5,394 nucleotides of DNA from Candidatus Zixiibacteriota bacterium. Its GTDB lineage: Bacteria > Zixibacteria > MSB-5A5 > JAABVY01 > JAHJOQ01. Location of the stretch: assembly GCA_030631455.1 (NCBI GenBank), contig DAOVLC010000128.1, forward strand, positions 1 through 5,394, in the 5' to 3' direction. The translations under genes were made by a program, and so were the position numbers. Positions 1 to 5,394 of the stretch are shown piece by piece. The notes beneath the pieces were generated by a model. That model was given only the letters and a program-made list of their open reading frames with translations, did not search any database and had not been told where the DNA came from. The stretch's first letter is position 1, and every line of letters starts with the position of its first letter.

Positions 1-1
1 G

Positions 2-229
2 CTCTACATTGCCATTGAGAACCGCATGCTCTCGAATGCTGATGGATACAGGCTCATTGAGCAGAATCTGTCTGAGTTTGTTGAAACATTCGAAATAGAA
101 GCCGATTCCGTGCGCTTCGATATCTTCAGCTCGGCATACTCATACTACGGGCTGATCGCGATATCGGTAGCCGCGTGTAACCATCTGACCTTTCCCTGTA
201 ATCTGGTTTACAGAACAAAGGTCGGATAG
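2..229 (+). CDS. 3' end of an unrecognised protein-coding gene (5' truncated by window)
   Basis: This frame is open from the left window edge to a TAG at 227-229, giving about 75 C-terminal residues; the start lies outside the window. The other two forward frames hit stops early (TGA near 16, TAG near 96), which supports this one as coding. The visible part has an acidic helical-looking stretch (LIEQNLSEFVETFEIEADS), then a hydrophobic, aromatic segment (SSAYSYYGLIAISVAACNH), and ends in VYRTKVG. I see no family motif. It lies 39 bp upstream of the TonB-like gene on the same strand, so the two are probably co-transcribed. The ATG at 26 has no clear ribosome site and is probably internal. Function unknown. 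Confidence 0.55.
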   Translation, partial: LYIAIENRMLSNADGYRLIEQNLSEFVETFEIEADSVRFDIFSSAYSYYGLIAISVAACNHLTFPCNLVYRTKVG

Positions 230-268
230 GTGTTGAATCGACAGCACAAGTGATCTTGAGGTTGTGAT

Positions 269-1249
269 ATGCAGGCTTTTTTCGATAGGTATGATGCCGA
301 GCTTGAGTATGAGACACTTGTGTCCCGTTCTCGGGCGAAAGCCGATCCGTCGGCAGACAGCAATTCCACTACTAGATCGGCGACCAGGCGTGCTGTCGAC
401 ATAATCGGACTTTCGGTTCTGCTCTTCGTCGCCGCTATTGTGTTCGCAGATCACATAGCAACGGCCAACCCGGAATTCCAAGTTCAGAAGCCTGAGCCAA
501 AAGTCGAAACTGTCAGTTTCATAATCGAAATTCCACCGCCGCCGAAGGTAGAGCTCAAGCCTCTGCCAAAGCCCCCGGAGCCGGAACCCGAGCCGGTTGA
601 GCGTCTGAGGAGTGTCCCCGACAGACAGATCGAGCACAGGCGGAAAACAGTGGATACGAAGGAACGCGATACTCAGAAACGGCAATACGATAGAAATACC
701 GATAATCAGGTGGCTCAACGAGCCATGCCTGCGGTTTCGACGCCTGTGATCGAAGAGAGTATCGAGATACTTGAGAGAGTCGCCAGCGATGACCGAATCG
801 GATACGCGGTCCTGGATGCACATTACGACACCATTGGGGCTTTCACCCAAAGCGCCGGACCGAACGAGAACAGATATGTTCCTGACGAAGACCTTTCCAG
901 AATCAAGCTCGACACATATCACTATCAGATGGTCAACGTATGTATGCGCCTCTGCCTGAAAAGCATGTTCACCCTTTCAGGACTTAGCGAGCAGCGGCTG
1001 GGCGTTTCTTCATCCTGGCTTCGAGTGAACCGTAGAGATAATGCCAGCTTCGAGTATCTCGCAGCAGGGAGATGGATAGAATTCAGGGTATTCGTTAAGG
1101 AGATAACAAATATATCGCATATCAATTTTGTGGAGCTACCATTGGACGGCGGGTCTGACAGCGAAATTAACGACTTGCTGGAAAACGTAACGGCAGATCT
1201 GTGTAGCTTACTCAACTACAGCAACTGCCTGAATCAGCTTACACAATGA
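269..1249 (+). CDS. TonB-like single-pass membrane protein with atypical cysteine-containing C-terminal domain
   Basis: This is a 326-aa protein. The start is supported by GAGG at 258-261, seven bases before the ATG, and by in-frame stops just upstream (227 and 251). Residues 1-42 look cytoplasmic, and 43-60 (DIIGLSVLLFVAAIVFA) form one membrane anchor. Residues 88-109 are a proline-rich Pro-Glu/Pro-Lys segment (PPPP, KPLPKPPEPEPEP) like the periplasm-spanning part of TonB proteins. A charged Arg/Asp/Gln-rich linker follows (111-150), then a C-terminal domain (about 205-326). All four cysteines are in that domain: C225 and C229 (CMRLC), and C312 and C320. I do not see the usual TonB C-terminal pattern (YP, then G.V.V.F...G.V), so energy transduction to an outer-membrane receptor is not established. 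No ExbB/ExbD gene is in the window. The next gene's first ATG overlaps its stop (ATGA). An envelope-spanning role is inferred from topology; it could be a TonB paralogue or a structural scaffold. Confidence 0.85.
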   Translation: MQAFFDRYDAELEYETLVSRSRAKADPSADSNSTTRSATRRAVDIIGLSVLLFVAAIVFADHIATANPEFQVQKPEPKVETVSFIIEIPPPPKVELKPLPKPPEPEPEPVERLRSVPDRQIEHRRKTVDTKERDTQKRQYDRNTDNQVAQRAMPAVSTPVIEESIEILERVASDDRIGYAVLDAHYDTIGAFTQSAGPNENRYVPDEDLSRIKLDTYHYQMVNVCMRLCLKSMFTLSGLSEQRLGVSSSWLRVNRRDNASFEYLAAGRWIEFRVFVKEITNISHINFVELPLDGGSDSEINDLLENVTADLCSLLNYSNCLNQLTQ

Positions 1250-1254
1250 CACAA

Positions 1255-1258
1255 GAGG
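1255..1258 (+). promoter_or_regulatory. Ribosome binding site that decides the start of the 388-aa exported protein
   Basis: GAGG, within AAGAGGTG at 1253-1260, lies eight bases before the ATG at 1267. The earlier in-frame ATG at 1246, which overlaps the upstream stop codon, has no purine-rich site before it (ATCAGCTTACACA). Starting at 1267 also gives a compact signal peptide (MIRR then a hydrophobic core) instead of seven extra charged and polar residues. Confidence 0.7.
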
Positions 1259-1266
1259 TGAAGCGT

Positions 1267-2433
1267 ATGATTCGCAGAATCGTTGGAACAAAACTGGCAT
1301 TTGCTTTGTCATCTGTCCTGCTGCTGTTGTTTGTGGCAGTCGCAGATGCTCAGCAGCCGGATAACAGAAGTTATCTCGACTATCTCGATTCGTACTACAA
1401 AACACATGATATCGAGGATCTCAAACAAGCTCGCAGTGCCGTCTGGTCGGAACTCGACTCCACCGCTGCGCTCAGATTTCAGAGCTACTATTACAACACC
1501 GAGATTGAATACCTGCTTACTCTGGAGGAGCTCAGGGGCAACCCACGCGACTCGAAGAAACTGGCACAGTTGAGAACTCTCATGTTGCAGCTCTACAGCA
1601 GGTATCTCGATGCTTACTACAAAGTGGAACCGGCGGATGTGCATAACTCGAGTATCCCCGGGAACACCGCTTTTCTGATTAAGGACATTATGATGGCTGC
1701 GGCGTTTATCCCGAACGCGAACTCGTGCATTCCGCTTGTTAAGAATATCCTCCGTAGAGCGGATCGCGACAGCCTCTACAATCGCGAGAACAGCTTTATT
1801 GCTAGCGTGAAAGACATGATCGAGTTGGAGTATCCGAATCTGTTCGGCACCGCCAACCTTGTTAAAGCTGTCTGGCTGAACGACAAGTTCATCGGTATGA
1901 CTGAGAATGACGCAGAGAAAGAACGGCTGCGCAAGCTGGTAAACTACCATTCGTCGATAGCCTCCGACACATTAAGCTCTGGTTACGGAATATCAATAGC
2001 ATACTTCCTACTCGCCGAGACCTTTGCGCATCACGAAAACGACATGTCGTGGGATTATTTCCGGAAATGCATCGACATCTTCAAAGAAAACGATATCGAG
2101 ACGACCGGCTTCTACGGCCGCAACTACAATCGCGAGATATATCTCGCAACCGCAGTCGCTTTCATTCCCTCCTACTCGGAATACCTGTATGAGAACGAAC
2201 GGTACTCCGAAATCGTCAATGCGGCGAAGTATCTCGCTGATCTCGATATGTTGGACGGTGGCAAGATCGAGAATGTCACAAAAGAAGCAATCTTCTGGGG
2301 TGAGAAGTCGATCCGCCAGCTTCAGGGTGTAGGGCGATATGAATCCGCAGACGGGATATTCAAGGGTCTGCAGGGCTTCTACAAGATTCTGGAGCAGAGT
2401 GAAGGTCAATTCGGGGCAACTGAACAAGACTAA
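1267..2433 (+). CDS. Predicted exported all-helical (TPR-like) protein of unknown function
   Basis: This is a 388-aa protein counted from the ATG at 1267; a longer 395-aa form from 1246 is possible but lacks a ribosome site. Residues 1-28 form a Sec signal peptide: MIRR, a hydrophobic core (LAFALSSVLLLLFVAVA), and a likely cleavage at ADA/QQ. There is no lipobox cysteine, so it should be soluble periplasmic or secreted. The mature part looks entirely helical and rich in tyrosine. A YLD(S/A)YYK motif occurs at residues 39-45 and 113-119. Helix-turn-helix stretches near 242-275 (YFLLAETFAHHEND, then WDYFRKCIDIFKEN) and 302-325 (YSEYLYENERYSEIVNAAKYL) resemble TPR units, but no canonical array is clear. 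It sits 17 bp after the TonB-like gene and 11 bp before the next exported protein. A protein-binding helical scaffold is inferred from the fold impression only; the specific function is unknown. Confidence 0.85.
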   Translation: MIRRIVGTKLAFALSSVLLLLFVAVADAQQPDNRSYLDYLDSYYKTHDIEDLKQARSAVWSELDSTAALRFQSYYYNTEIEYLLTLEELRGNPRDSKKLAQLRTLMLQLYSRYLDAYYKVEPADVHNSSIPGNTAFLIKDIMMAAAFIPNANSCIPLVKNILRRADRDSLYNRENSFIASVKDMIELEYPNLFGTANLVKAVWLNDKFIGMTENDAEKERLRKLVNYHSSIASDTLSSGYGISIAYFLLAETFAHHENDMSWDYFRKCIDIFKENDIETTGFYGRNYNREIYLATAVAFIPSYSEYLYENERYSEIVNAAKYLADLDMLDGGKIENVTKEAIFWGEKSIRQLQGVGRYESADGIFKGLQGFYKILEQSEGQFGATEQD

Positions 2434-2444
2434 GGGAGGACTCG

Positions 2445-3548
2445 ATGTTTGCAAGACTTGTCTATACTTTGATTATCGCTTTAGCGCTCACGACAATATT
2501 GGGGGCTGGTTCCGGGAAGGCTTCAGTACGGGAGACAGCCGACCTTAACGAGGATATGTTGGAATTCCTGAACGCCGCCAGAACACTGGACGACTTCGAC
2601 GACAGGCTCTATATCAGCGAAATGTCCGCTCAAGAAATGTACAAACAGTGGGCGCTGTGGAAGAACAAACCGCAGCAGGATGTGGACATGGACAACTATA
2701 TCGGTTCGTGTTACACCAGGTTCATCTTCACTCACTACTATCTGAACAGTCCATCCTGGGCGGAATGGGGAATTAACGAACTCGAGACAATGCTGCCCGC
2801 CTACAAGGCGTATGTCGATACGATGACTGCGCTGTCCTATGGCGAGCAACTTCAGTTTATCGAGCACGACTGGTTGGACAAATTCGCCCAATGCAATACT
2901 TTCAATGAGCTGATACCGCTGAAGAAACTTGTCGATAACCCGATTCAGTTCAAGGTACGTTCAGGTATTCTGAGTGAGGAAGACAAATACGTCCTCAGAA
3001 CCGCCGAATTGTTCCTGAACAGGCGGCTGAATGAAAACGCACAGTACACATACTTCTATACCCCTCGGGGTGAGTATCAGATCTACGATCGGAAAGAGTA
3101 TGTGTTTCCGAAAGAATTCTCTGCTACCGGAGACACGGCGCAGTTCATCTACCTGACACTGAATTATAGCTTCAACTTCAAGCCGGTAGTTCAGGTCTTC
3201 TCCGATTCGGGCATTTACTACGACACATTGTCACCATCTGAGTTCGAACTGGTGCGCATTGACGAGGGACGTCTGTTCGAATTCGACAATCTGGAATTCG
3301 GCAGATATTTGTTCAGCGTCAAACCGCCGTACTGCCTGGTCGACAAGCATCCCAACAAGCTGATTATCCCCAAGGAGGAGTTCGGTTCAGACTATCTTCA
3401 GCAGGATAGCGAACTGTTCGACAAGACCGAGTACGAGGTTATAATCGTTGCGGACGACGAGACATTCCTATATCCGAATGTCGAAAAGGTAGTCAAACTC
3501 GAGGATCAGGAAAACTCCAAGAAGGGCAAGAAGAAAAAGAAGAAGTAA
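2445..3548 (+). CDS. Predicted exported two-domain protein with C-terminal lysine tail, function unknown
   Basis: This is a 367-aa protein with a strong Shine-Dalgarno GGGAGGA at 2434-2440, directly after the stop of the preceding gene, so translation is probably coupled. Residues 1-26 resemble a Sec signal peptide (MFARL, core VYTLIIALALTTILGAG, cleavage possible after A21 or A26); no lipobox is seen. Residues about 30-205 look helical and aromatic-rich (EMYKQWALWKNKP, FIFTHYYLNSPSWAEWG). Residues about 225-353 look beta-rich, with alternating hydrophobic strands (FIYLTLNYSFNFKPVVQVFS, YEVIIVADDETFLYP), suggesting a sandwich-like domain. The protein ends SKKGKKKKKK (358-367), which is unusual for an exported protein. 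Three cysteines are scattered. No family is recognised. It is the last gene of the set; downstream is a convergent tRNA gene and no U-tract terminator. Binding to an anionic surface or ligand through the tail is speculation. Confidence 0.85.
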   Translation: MFARLVYTLIIALALTTILGAGSGKASVRETADLNEDMLEFLNAARTLDDFDDRLYISEMSAQEMYKQWALWKNKPQQDVDMDNYIGSCYTRFIFTHYYLNSPSWAEWGINELETMLPAYKAYVDTMTALSYGEQLQFIEHDWLDKFAQCNTFNELIPLKKLVDNPIQFKVRSGILSEEDKYVLRTAELFLNRRLNENAQYTYFYTPRGEYQIYDRKEYVFPKEFSATGDTAQFIYLTLNYSFNFKPVVQVFSDSGIYYDTLSPSEFELVRIDEGRLFEFDNLEFGRYLFSVKPPYCLVDKHPNKLIIPKEEFGSDYLQQDSELFDKTEYEVIIVADDETFLYPNVEKVVKLEDQENSKKGKKKKKK

Positions 3549-3571
3549 GTATCATCTGATCTGCGATCATT

Positions 3572-3590
3572 GGAGGTTCCCGGAGCCTCC
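3572..3590. other. GC-rich hairpin between converging transcription units
   Basis: GGAGGTTCCCGGAGCCTCC can fold into an 8-bp stem (one G-T wobble) with a CCG loop. It lies 24 bp after the stop of the lysine-tailed protein and downstream of the tRNA on the opposite strand. A second small inverted repeat, TGATC-TGC-GATCA, is at 3557-3569. Neither is followed directly by a T-run on either strand, so a classical intrinsic terminator is not supported. They may stall or protect converging transcripts. Confidence 0.4.
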
Positions 3591-3601
3591 CAAGAAGACA
3601 T

Positions 3602-3648
3602 CCGTGCCGGTTTCCAAAATGCCGGAGGCCGGAATCGAACCGGCACGG
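3602..3648. repeat. 11-bp inverted repeat joining tRNA T-arm and 3' trailer
   Basis: CCGTGCCGGTT at 3602-3612 is the exact reverse complement of AACCGGCACGG at 3638-3648, with 25 bp between. The right arm covers the end of the variable arm, the 5' strand of the T stem and the first T-loop bases of tRNA-Leu. The left arm lies just outside the tRNA, in its 3' trailer. In the precursor RNA the trailer could pair with the T-arm region, competing with the normal fold, or act as a terminator-like stem. Confidence 0.6.
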
Positions 3649-3705
3649 GGTGTAAGCCCCGCTGGATTTTGAGTCCAGTGCGTCTACCAATTTCACCACT
3701 CCGGC
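3620..3705 (-). tRNA. tRNA-Leu, anticodon CAA
   Basis: The minus strand folds as a class II tRNA of 86 nt. The acceptor is GCCGGAG paired with CTCCGGC, with discriminator A. The D loop contains AATTGGTAGA. The anticodon stem is CTGGA/TCCAG with loop CTCAAAA, giving anticodon CAA at 3669-3671, which reads UUG. The long variable arm is CGGGG-CTTACA-CCCCG, and the T arm is GCCGG-TTCGATT-CCGGC. The long variable arm, discriminator A and D-loop pattern all fit leucine. CCA is not encoded: the next bases after the discriminator are TTTT, so CCA must be added by a nucleotidyltransferase. The gene is convergent with the protein operon to its left and divergent from the CoA-transferase gene. Confidence 0.97.
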
Positions 3706-3742
3706 ATATATCACCGCATCGGCATACCCGCCGCGGCAATCA

Positions 3743-3770
3743 AGAATATGCCATTTCCAGAGGTTGTCAA
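3743..3770 (-). promoter_or_regulatory. Sigma70-type promoter for tRNA-Leu
   Basis: On the minus strand a perfect -35 TTGACA (3765-3770) is followed after 16 bp by a -10 TATTCT (3743-3748, 4 of 6 matches to TATAAT). Transcription would start near 3735, leaving about 30 nt of leader before the tRNA 5' end at 3705. The initially transcribed region is very GC-rich (GCCGCGGCGGG). Position and orientation fit the tRNA; activity is inferred. Confidence 0.65.
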
Positions 3771-3773
3771 GCA

Positions 3774-3789
3774 GAAAGACGAGTCTTTC
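3774..3789. promoter_or_regulatory. 16-bp palindrome in divergent promoter region, candidate operator
   Basis: GAAAGAC-GA-GTCTTTC is a perfect 7-bp inverted repeat with a 2-bp centre. It begins three bases upstream of the tRNA -35 box and about 50 bp upstream of the -35 proposed for the CoA-transferase. A weaker outer pair (GCAGA at 3771, TCTGC at 3792-3796) flanks it. Its size and symmetry suit a dimeric DNA-binding protein, but no regulator gene is visible and chance remains possible. Confidence 0.35.
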
Positions 3790-3840
3790 GGTCTGCGAAG
3801 CCGGGGTAGAGAATTTTCTGAAAAATACCTATCATTTCGC

Positions 3841-3869
3841 TTGCCACAACCCGGTCAGTATGCTATCGT
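3841..3869 (+). promoter_or_regulatory. Candidate extended -10 promoter for the CoA-transferase gene
   Basis: TTGCCA at 3841-3846 (5 of 6 to TTGACA) is followed after a 17-bp spacer by TATCGT at 3864-3869, preceded by TGC at 3861-3863, which forms an extended -10 (TGnTATCGT). The 30 bp upstream are AT-rich (GAATTTTCTGAAAAATACC from 3811), like an UP element. The start would be near 3876, leaving a leader of about 90 nt before the ATG at 3965. Confidence 0.5.
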
Positions 3870-3893
3870 CTACGCGCTAATGTTCGGAGGAAT

Positions 3894-3962
3894 ATGGCAC
3901 TATGTATTCGTCCAAAAAATCAAAACAAATCAAAGAGACATTGCTATCGATCTGAGGTGTAA
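3894..3962 (+). CDS. Possible 22-aa leader ORF upstream of the CoA-transferase
   Basis: A strong Shine-Dalgarno-like GGAGGA at 3886-3891 precedes two ATGs in the leader. From 3894 a 22-codon ORF (starting MALCIRPKNQNK, basic) ends with TAA at 3960-3962, two bases before the ATG of the CoA-transferase. From 3902 an overlapping 17-codon ORF (MYSSKKSKQIKETLLSI) ends with TGA at 3953-3955, touching the GAGG site of that gene. Spacing from GGAGG is short for the first (3 nt) and long for the second (11 nt), so neither start is ideal. A translated leader could couple to or modulate CoA-transferase expression; no functional peptide is recognised and this may be chance. Confidence 0.25.
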   Translation: MALCIRPKNQNKSKRHCYRSEV

Positions 3963-3964
3963 TT

Positions 3965-5314
3965 ATGAACAAGCCTGAACGAACCGTGTCTGCAGAAGAA
4001 GCAGTGAAAATCATCAAGTCTGGAGACAAAATCTTTGTGCATTCGAATTCGGCAGTGCCAAAGACACTTGTGAAGGCATTGGCGAATCGCCATGAAGAAC
4101 TGAGAAACGTGGAAATGTATCACATTCTTACTCTGGGAGACACGGAGGATACGGCACCATACACGATGCCCGGCATGGAGAAGTCATTCACGACCTATTC
4201 ACTGTTTGCCTCGAAGAACACAAGGCAGGCAATAAACGAGGGAAGAGCCTACTACTGTCCGATCTTTCTTCACCAGGTTCCAAGGTTTGTCACAAACGTG
4301 GGAATAGACGTTGCGCTTATTCAAGTCTCCCCACCGGATTCGCATGGTTACTGCAGCCTTGGTGTAACTGTTGACGTCGCGGATGCGGGAGTCAGGTCTG
4401 CAAAGAAAGTGATCGCGGAGATCAACCCTCAAATGCCAAGGACTCACGGGAAGAGCTTCTTCCATATCAGCAAGTTTGACTATGTAGTACCGGTTGATTA
4501 CGATCTTCCGACCTACGAGACGGGATCACCCAGCAGGGCAACTGAGACAATCGGGAAGAACGTCGCATCTCTAATCGATGATGGATGTGTTCTTCAGATG
4601 GGAATCGGGAGTATCCCGGATGCGGCATTGAATTGTCTGTACGACAGACAACATCTCGGAATACATACTGAGATGTTTTCGGATGGTGTGATCGGTCTCA
4701 TAGAGAAGGGAATAGTTGACAACAGCACCAAGAGGTGCGTTCACGGGACCACACTTGCCAGTTTCATCATCGGCTCCAAGAAGCTGTATCAGTGGGTTGA
4801 TGACAATCCCATGATTACGATGAGGCCGAGTGATTTTACCAACAATCCGATTCTGATCGCGAGCAACGACAAAGTTGTGGCGATCAACTCTGCGATAGAG
4901 ATCGATCTCAAGGGCCAGGTCTGTTCTGACTCGATGGGCATTAGAATCTACAGTGGAATAGGAGGGCAGGTCGATTTCATAAGAGGGGCTGCAATGTCGG
5001 AGGGTGGAAAGCCGATTATCGCTATAGAATCGGTAGTCAGGAGCAGGAGAACCGGCAAAGTCAAGACTTCCAAGATCCTGCCGTTCCTTCATGAGGGTGC
5101 GGGTGTGGTGACGAGTGAAGGGGACACACATTATGTAATAACCGAATATGGAATCGCATACCTTCACGGAAAGGGAGTAGGGGAGAGGGCGACAGCCCTG
5201 ATCAACATTGCGCATCCAAAGTTCAGGAGAAAAATGGTCGAGACATGCAAGAAGATTAACTACCTGGTAGATGAGAAGAAGATCGACTTCGATCAAGAGG
5301 AGATTGTCCCGTAG
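3965..5314 (+). CDS. Acetyl-CoA hydrolase/transferase-family CoA-transferase (4-hydroxybutyrate/butyrate:acetate type)
   Basis: This 449-aa cytoplasmic enzyme is predicted to move CoA between an acyl-CoA and a carboxylate such as acetate, through a glutamyl-CoA thioester. Its length matches the 4-hydroxybutyrate and butyryl-CoA:acetate transferases (about 440 aa) better than the longer succinyl-CoA:acetate or yeast Ach1 types (over 500). Visible landmarks are an N-terminal domain (about 5-200, with SPPDSHGYCSLG), the glycine motif MGIGSIPDA (G213-P218), the predicted catalytic E236 in HTEMFSDG, and a C-terminal domain with GGQVDF (333-338) and TEYGIAYLHGKG (from 393), which contact CoA in this family. 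All key positions are intact and it is full length. GAGG at 3954-3957, seven bases before the ATG, supports the start. It has its own candidate promoter and a downstream hairpin, so it is probably monocistronic. Arginine is written AGG/AGA in 18 of 20 codons. The substrate cannot be assigned from sequence; roles in butyrate, 4-hydroxybutyrate, propionate or acetate metabolism are all possible. Confidence 0.93.
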   Translation: MNKPERTVSAEEAVKIIKSGDKIFVHSNSAVPKTLVKALANRHEELRNVEMYHILTLGDTEDTAPYTMPGMEKSFTTYSLFASKNTRQAINEGRAYYCPIFLHQVPRFVTNVGIDVALIQVSPPDSHGYCSLGVTVDVADAGVRSAKKVIAEINPQMPRTHGKSFFHISKFDYVVPVDYDLPTYETGSPSRATETIGKNVASLIDDGCVLQMGIGSIPDAALNCLYDRQHLGIHTEMFSDGVIGLIEKGIVDNSTKRCVHGTTLASFIIGSKKLYQWVDDNPMITMRPSDFTNNPILIASNDKVVAINSAIEIDLKGQVCSDSMGIRIYSGIGGQVDFIRGAAMSEGGKPIIAIESVVRSRRTGKVKTSKILPFLHEGAGVVTSEGDTHYVITEYGIAYLHGKGVGERATALINIAHPKFRRKMVETCKKINYLVDEKKIDFDQEEIVP

Positions 5315-5353
5315 AAAAGACCTCTTGAAACAAGTCTCTGCATTGATAATGTC

Positions 5354-5387
5354 AGGCGGGAACGATAGCTTCCCGCCTCCGGCTTTA
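5354..5387 (+). terminator. Terminator-like hairpin after the CoA-transferase gene
   Basis: AGGCGGGAA (5354-5362) and TTCCCGCCT (5370-5378) form a perfect 9-bp GC-rich stem around a 7-nt loop, starting 39 bp after the stop codon. It is followed by CCGGCTTTAT, a weak and displaced T-run, so termination is likely but not a textbook case. No T-run follows on the minus strand. Confidence 0.6.
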
Positions 5388-5394
5388 TGCACAC

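Noticed and set aside
140..922. 260-codon open frame on the minus strand
   Set aside because: It lies fully antisense to the TonB-like gene, whose topology and ribosome site are convincing. It has no ribosome site or family motif and is a by-product of codon composition.
1246..1266. Upstream ATG at 1246 as start of the helical exported protein
   Set aside because: It has no ribosome site, while the ATG at 1267 has a well-spaced GAGG and gives a cleaner signal peptide.
1309..1950. 213-codon open frame on the minus strand
   Set aside because: It is antisense to the signal-peptide-bearing helical protein and has no independent support.
3572..3590. Hairpin considered as an intrinsic terminator of the left operon
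   Set aside because: No T-run follows on the plus strand (CAAGAAGACATCC), so it is listed only as a hairpin.
3600..3710. tRNA-Leu as an integration site of a mobile element
   Set aside because: No integrase, direct att-type repeat or element boundary is visible; the nearby repeat is inverted.
3748..3978. 76-codon forward open frame before the CoA-transferase
   Set aside because: It has no ribosome site, runs across the proposed promoter and overlaps the next start out of frame, with no recognisable domain.
4571..5392. 273-codon open frame on the minus strand
   Set aside because: It is antisense to the CoA-transferase, which has intact family motifs across the whole span.
1..5394. CRISPR array or insertion sequence
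   Set aside because: No regularly spaced repeats, transposase-like protein or terminal inverted repeats were seen.

Overview
The window looks like bacterial chromosome from a Gram-negative (diderm) lineage. The GC content is moderate, the genes carry Shine-Dalgarno sites, one protein has a TonB-type N-terminal module, two proteins have Sec signal peptides, and the tRNA gene does not encode its 3' CCA. The sequence does not fix the taxon. An uncultured member of the FCB/Zixibacteria-like groups would fit, but that is a guess.

Left part (2-3548, + strand): a tightly packed same-strand gene set that is probably one transcript. It begins with the 3' end of an unrecognised gene. Next comes a 326-aa single-pass membrane protein with a TonB-like proline-rich periplasmic segment but an unfamiliar C-terminal domain carrying four cysteines. 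Then follow two predicted exported proteins of 388 and 367 aa. The first is all-helical and TPR-like. The second is helical at the N-terminus and beta-rich at the C-terminus, and ends in a striking lysine tail. I recognise none of the three by family. The arrangement suggests an inner-membrane protein working with two periplasmic or surface partners, and this is the most plausible place for an undescribed system.

Middle (3549-3964): a non-protein regulatory region. It holds a tRNA-Leu(CAA) gene on the minus strand, convergent with the operon to its left. The tRNA has a good sigma70-type promoter. An 11-bp inverted repeat links its T arm to its 3' trailer. To its right lies a divergent promoter region with a 16-bp palindrome and a candidate extended -10 promoter for the next gene. 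A strong internal Shine-Dalgarno and very short ORFs sit in that gene's leader.

Right part (3965-5394): a complete acetyl-CoA hydrolase/transferase-family CoA-transferase of 449 aa (4-hydroxybutyrate/butyryl-CoA:acetate type by length and motifs). It is apparently monocistronic within the window and is followed by a strong terminator-like hairpin. Its arginine codon use differs sharply from that of the TonB-like gene. It is a metabolic gene with no evident functional link to the operon on the left.
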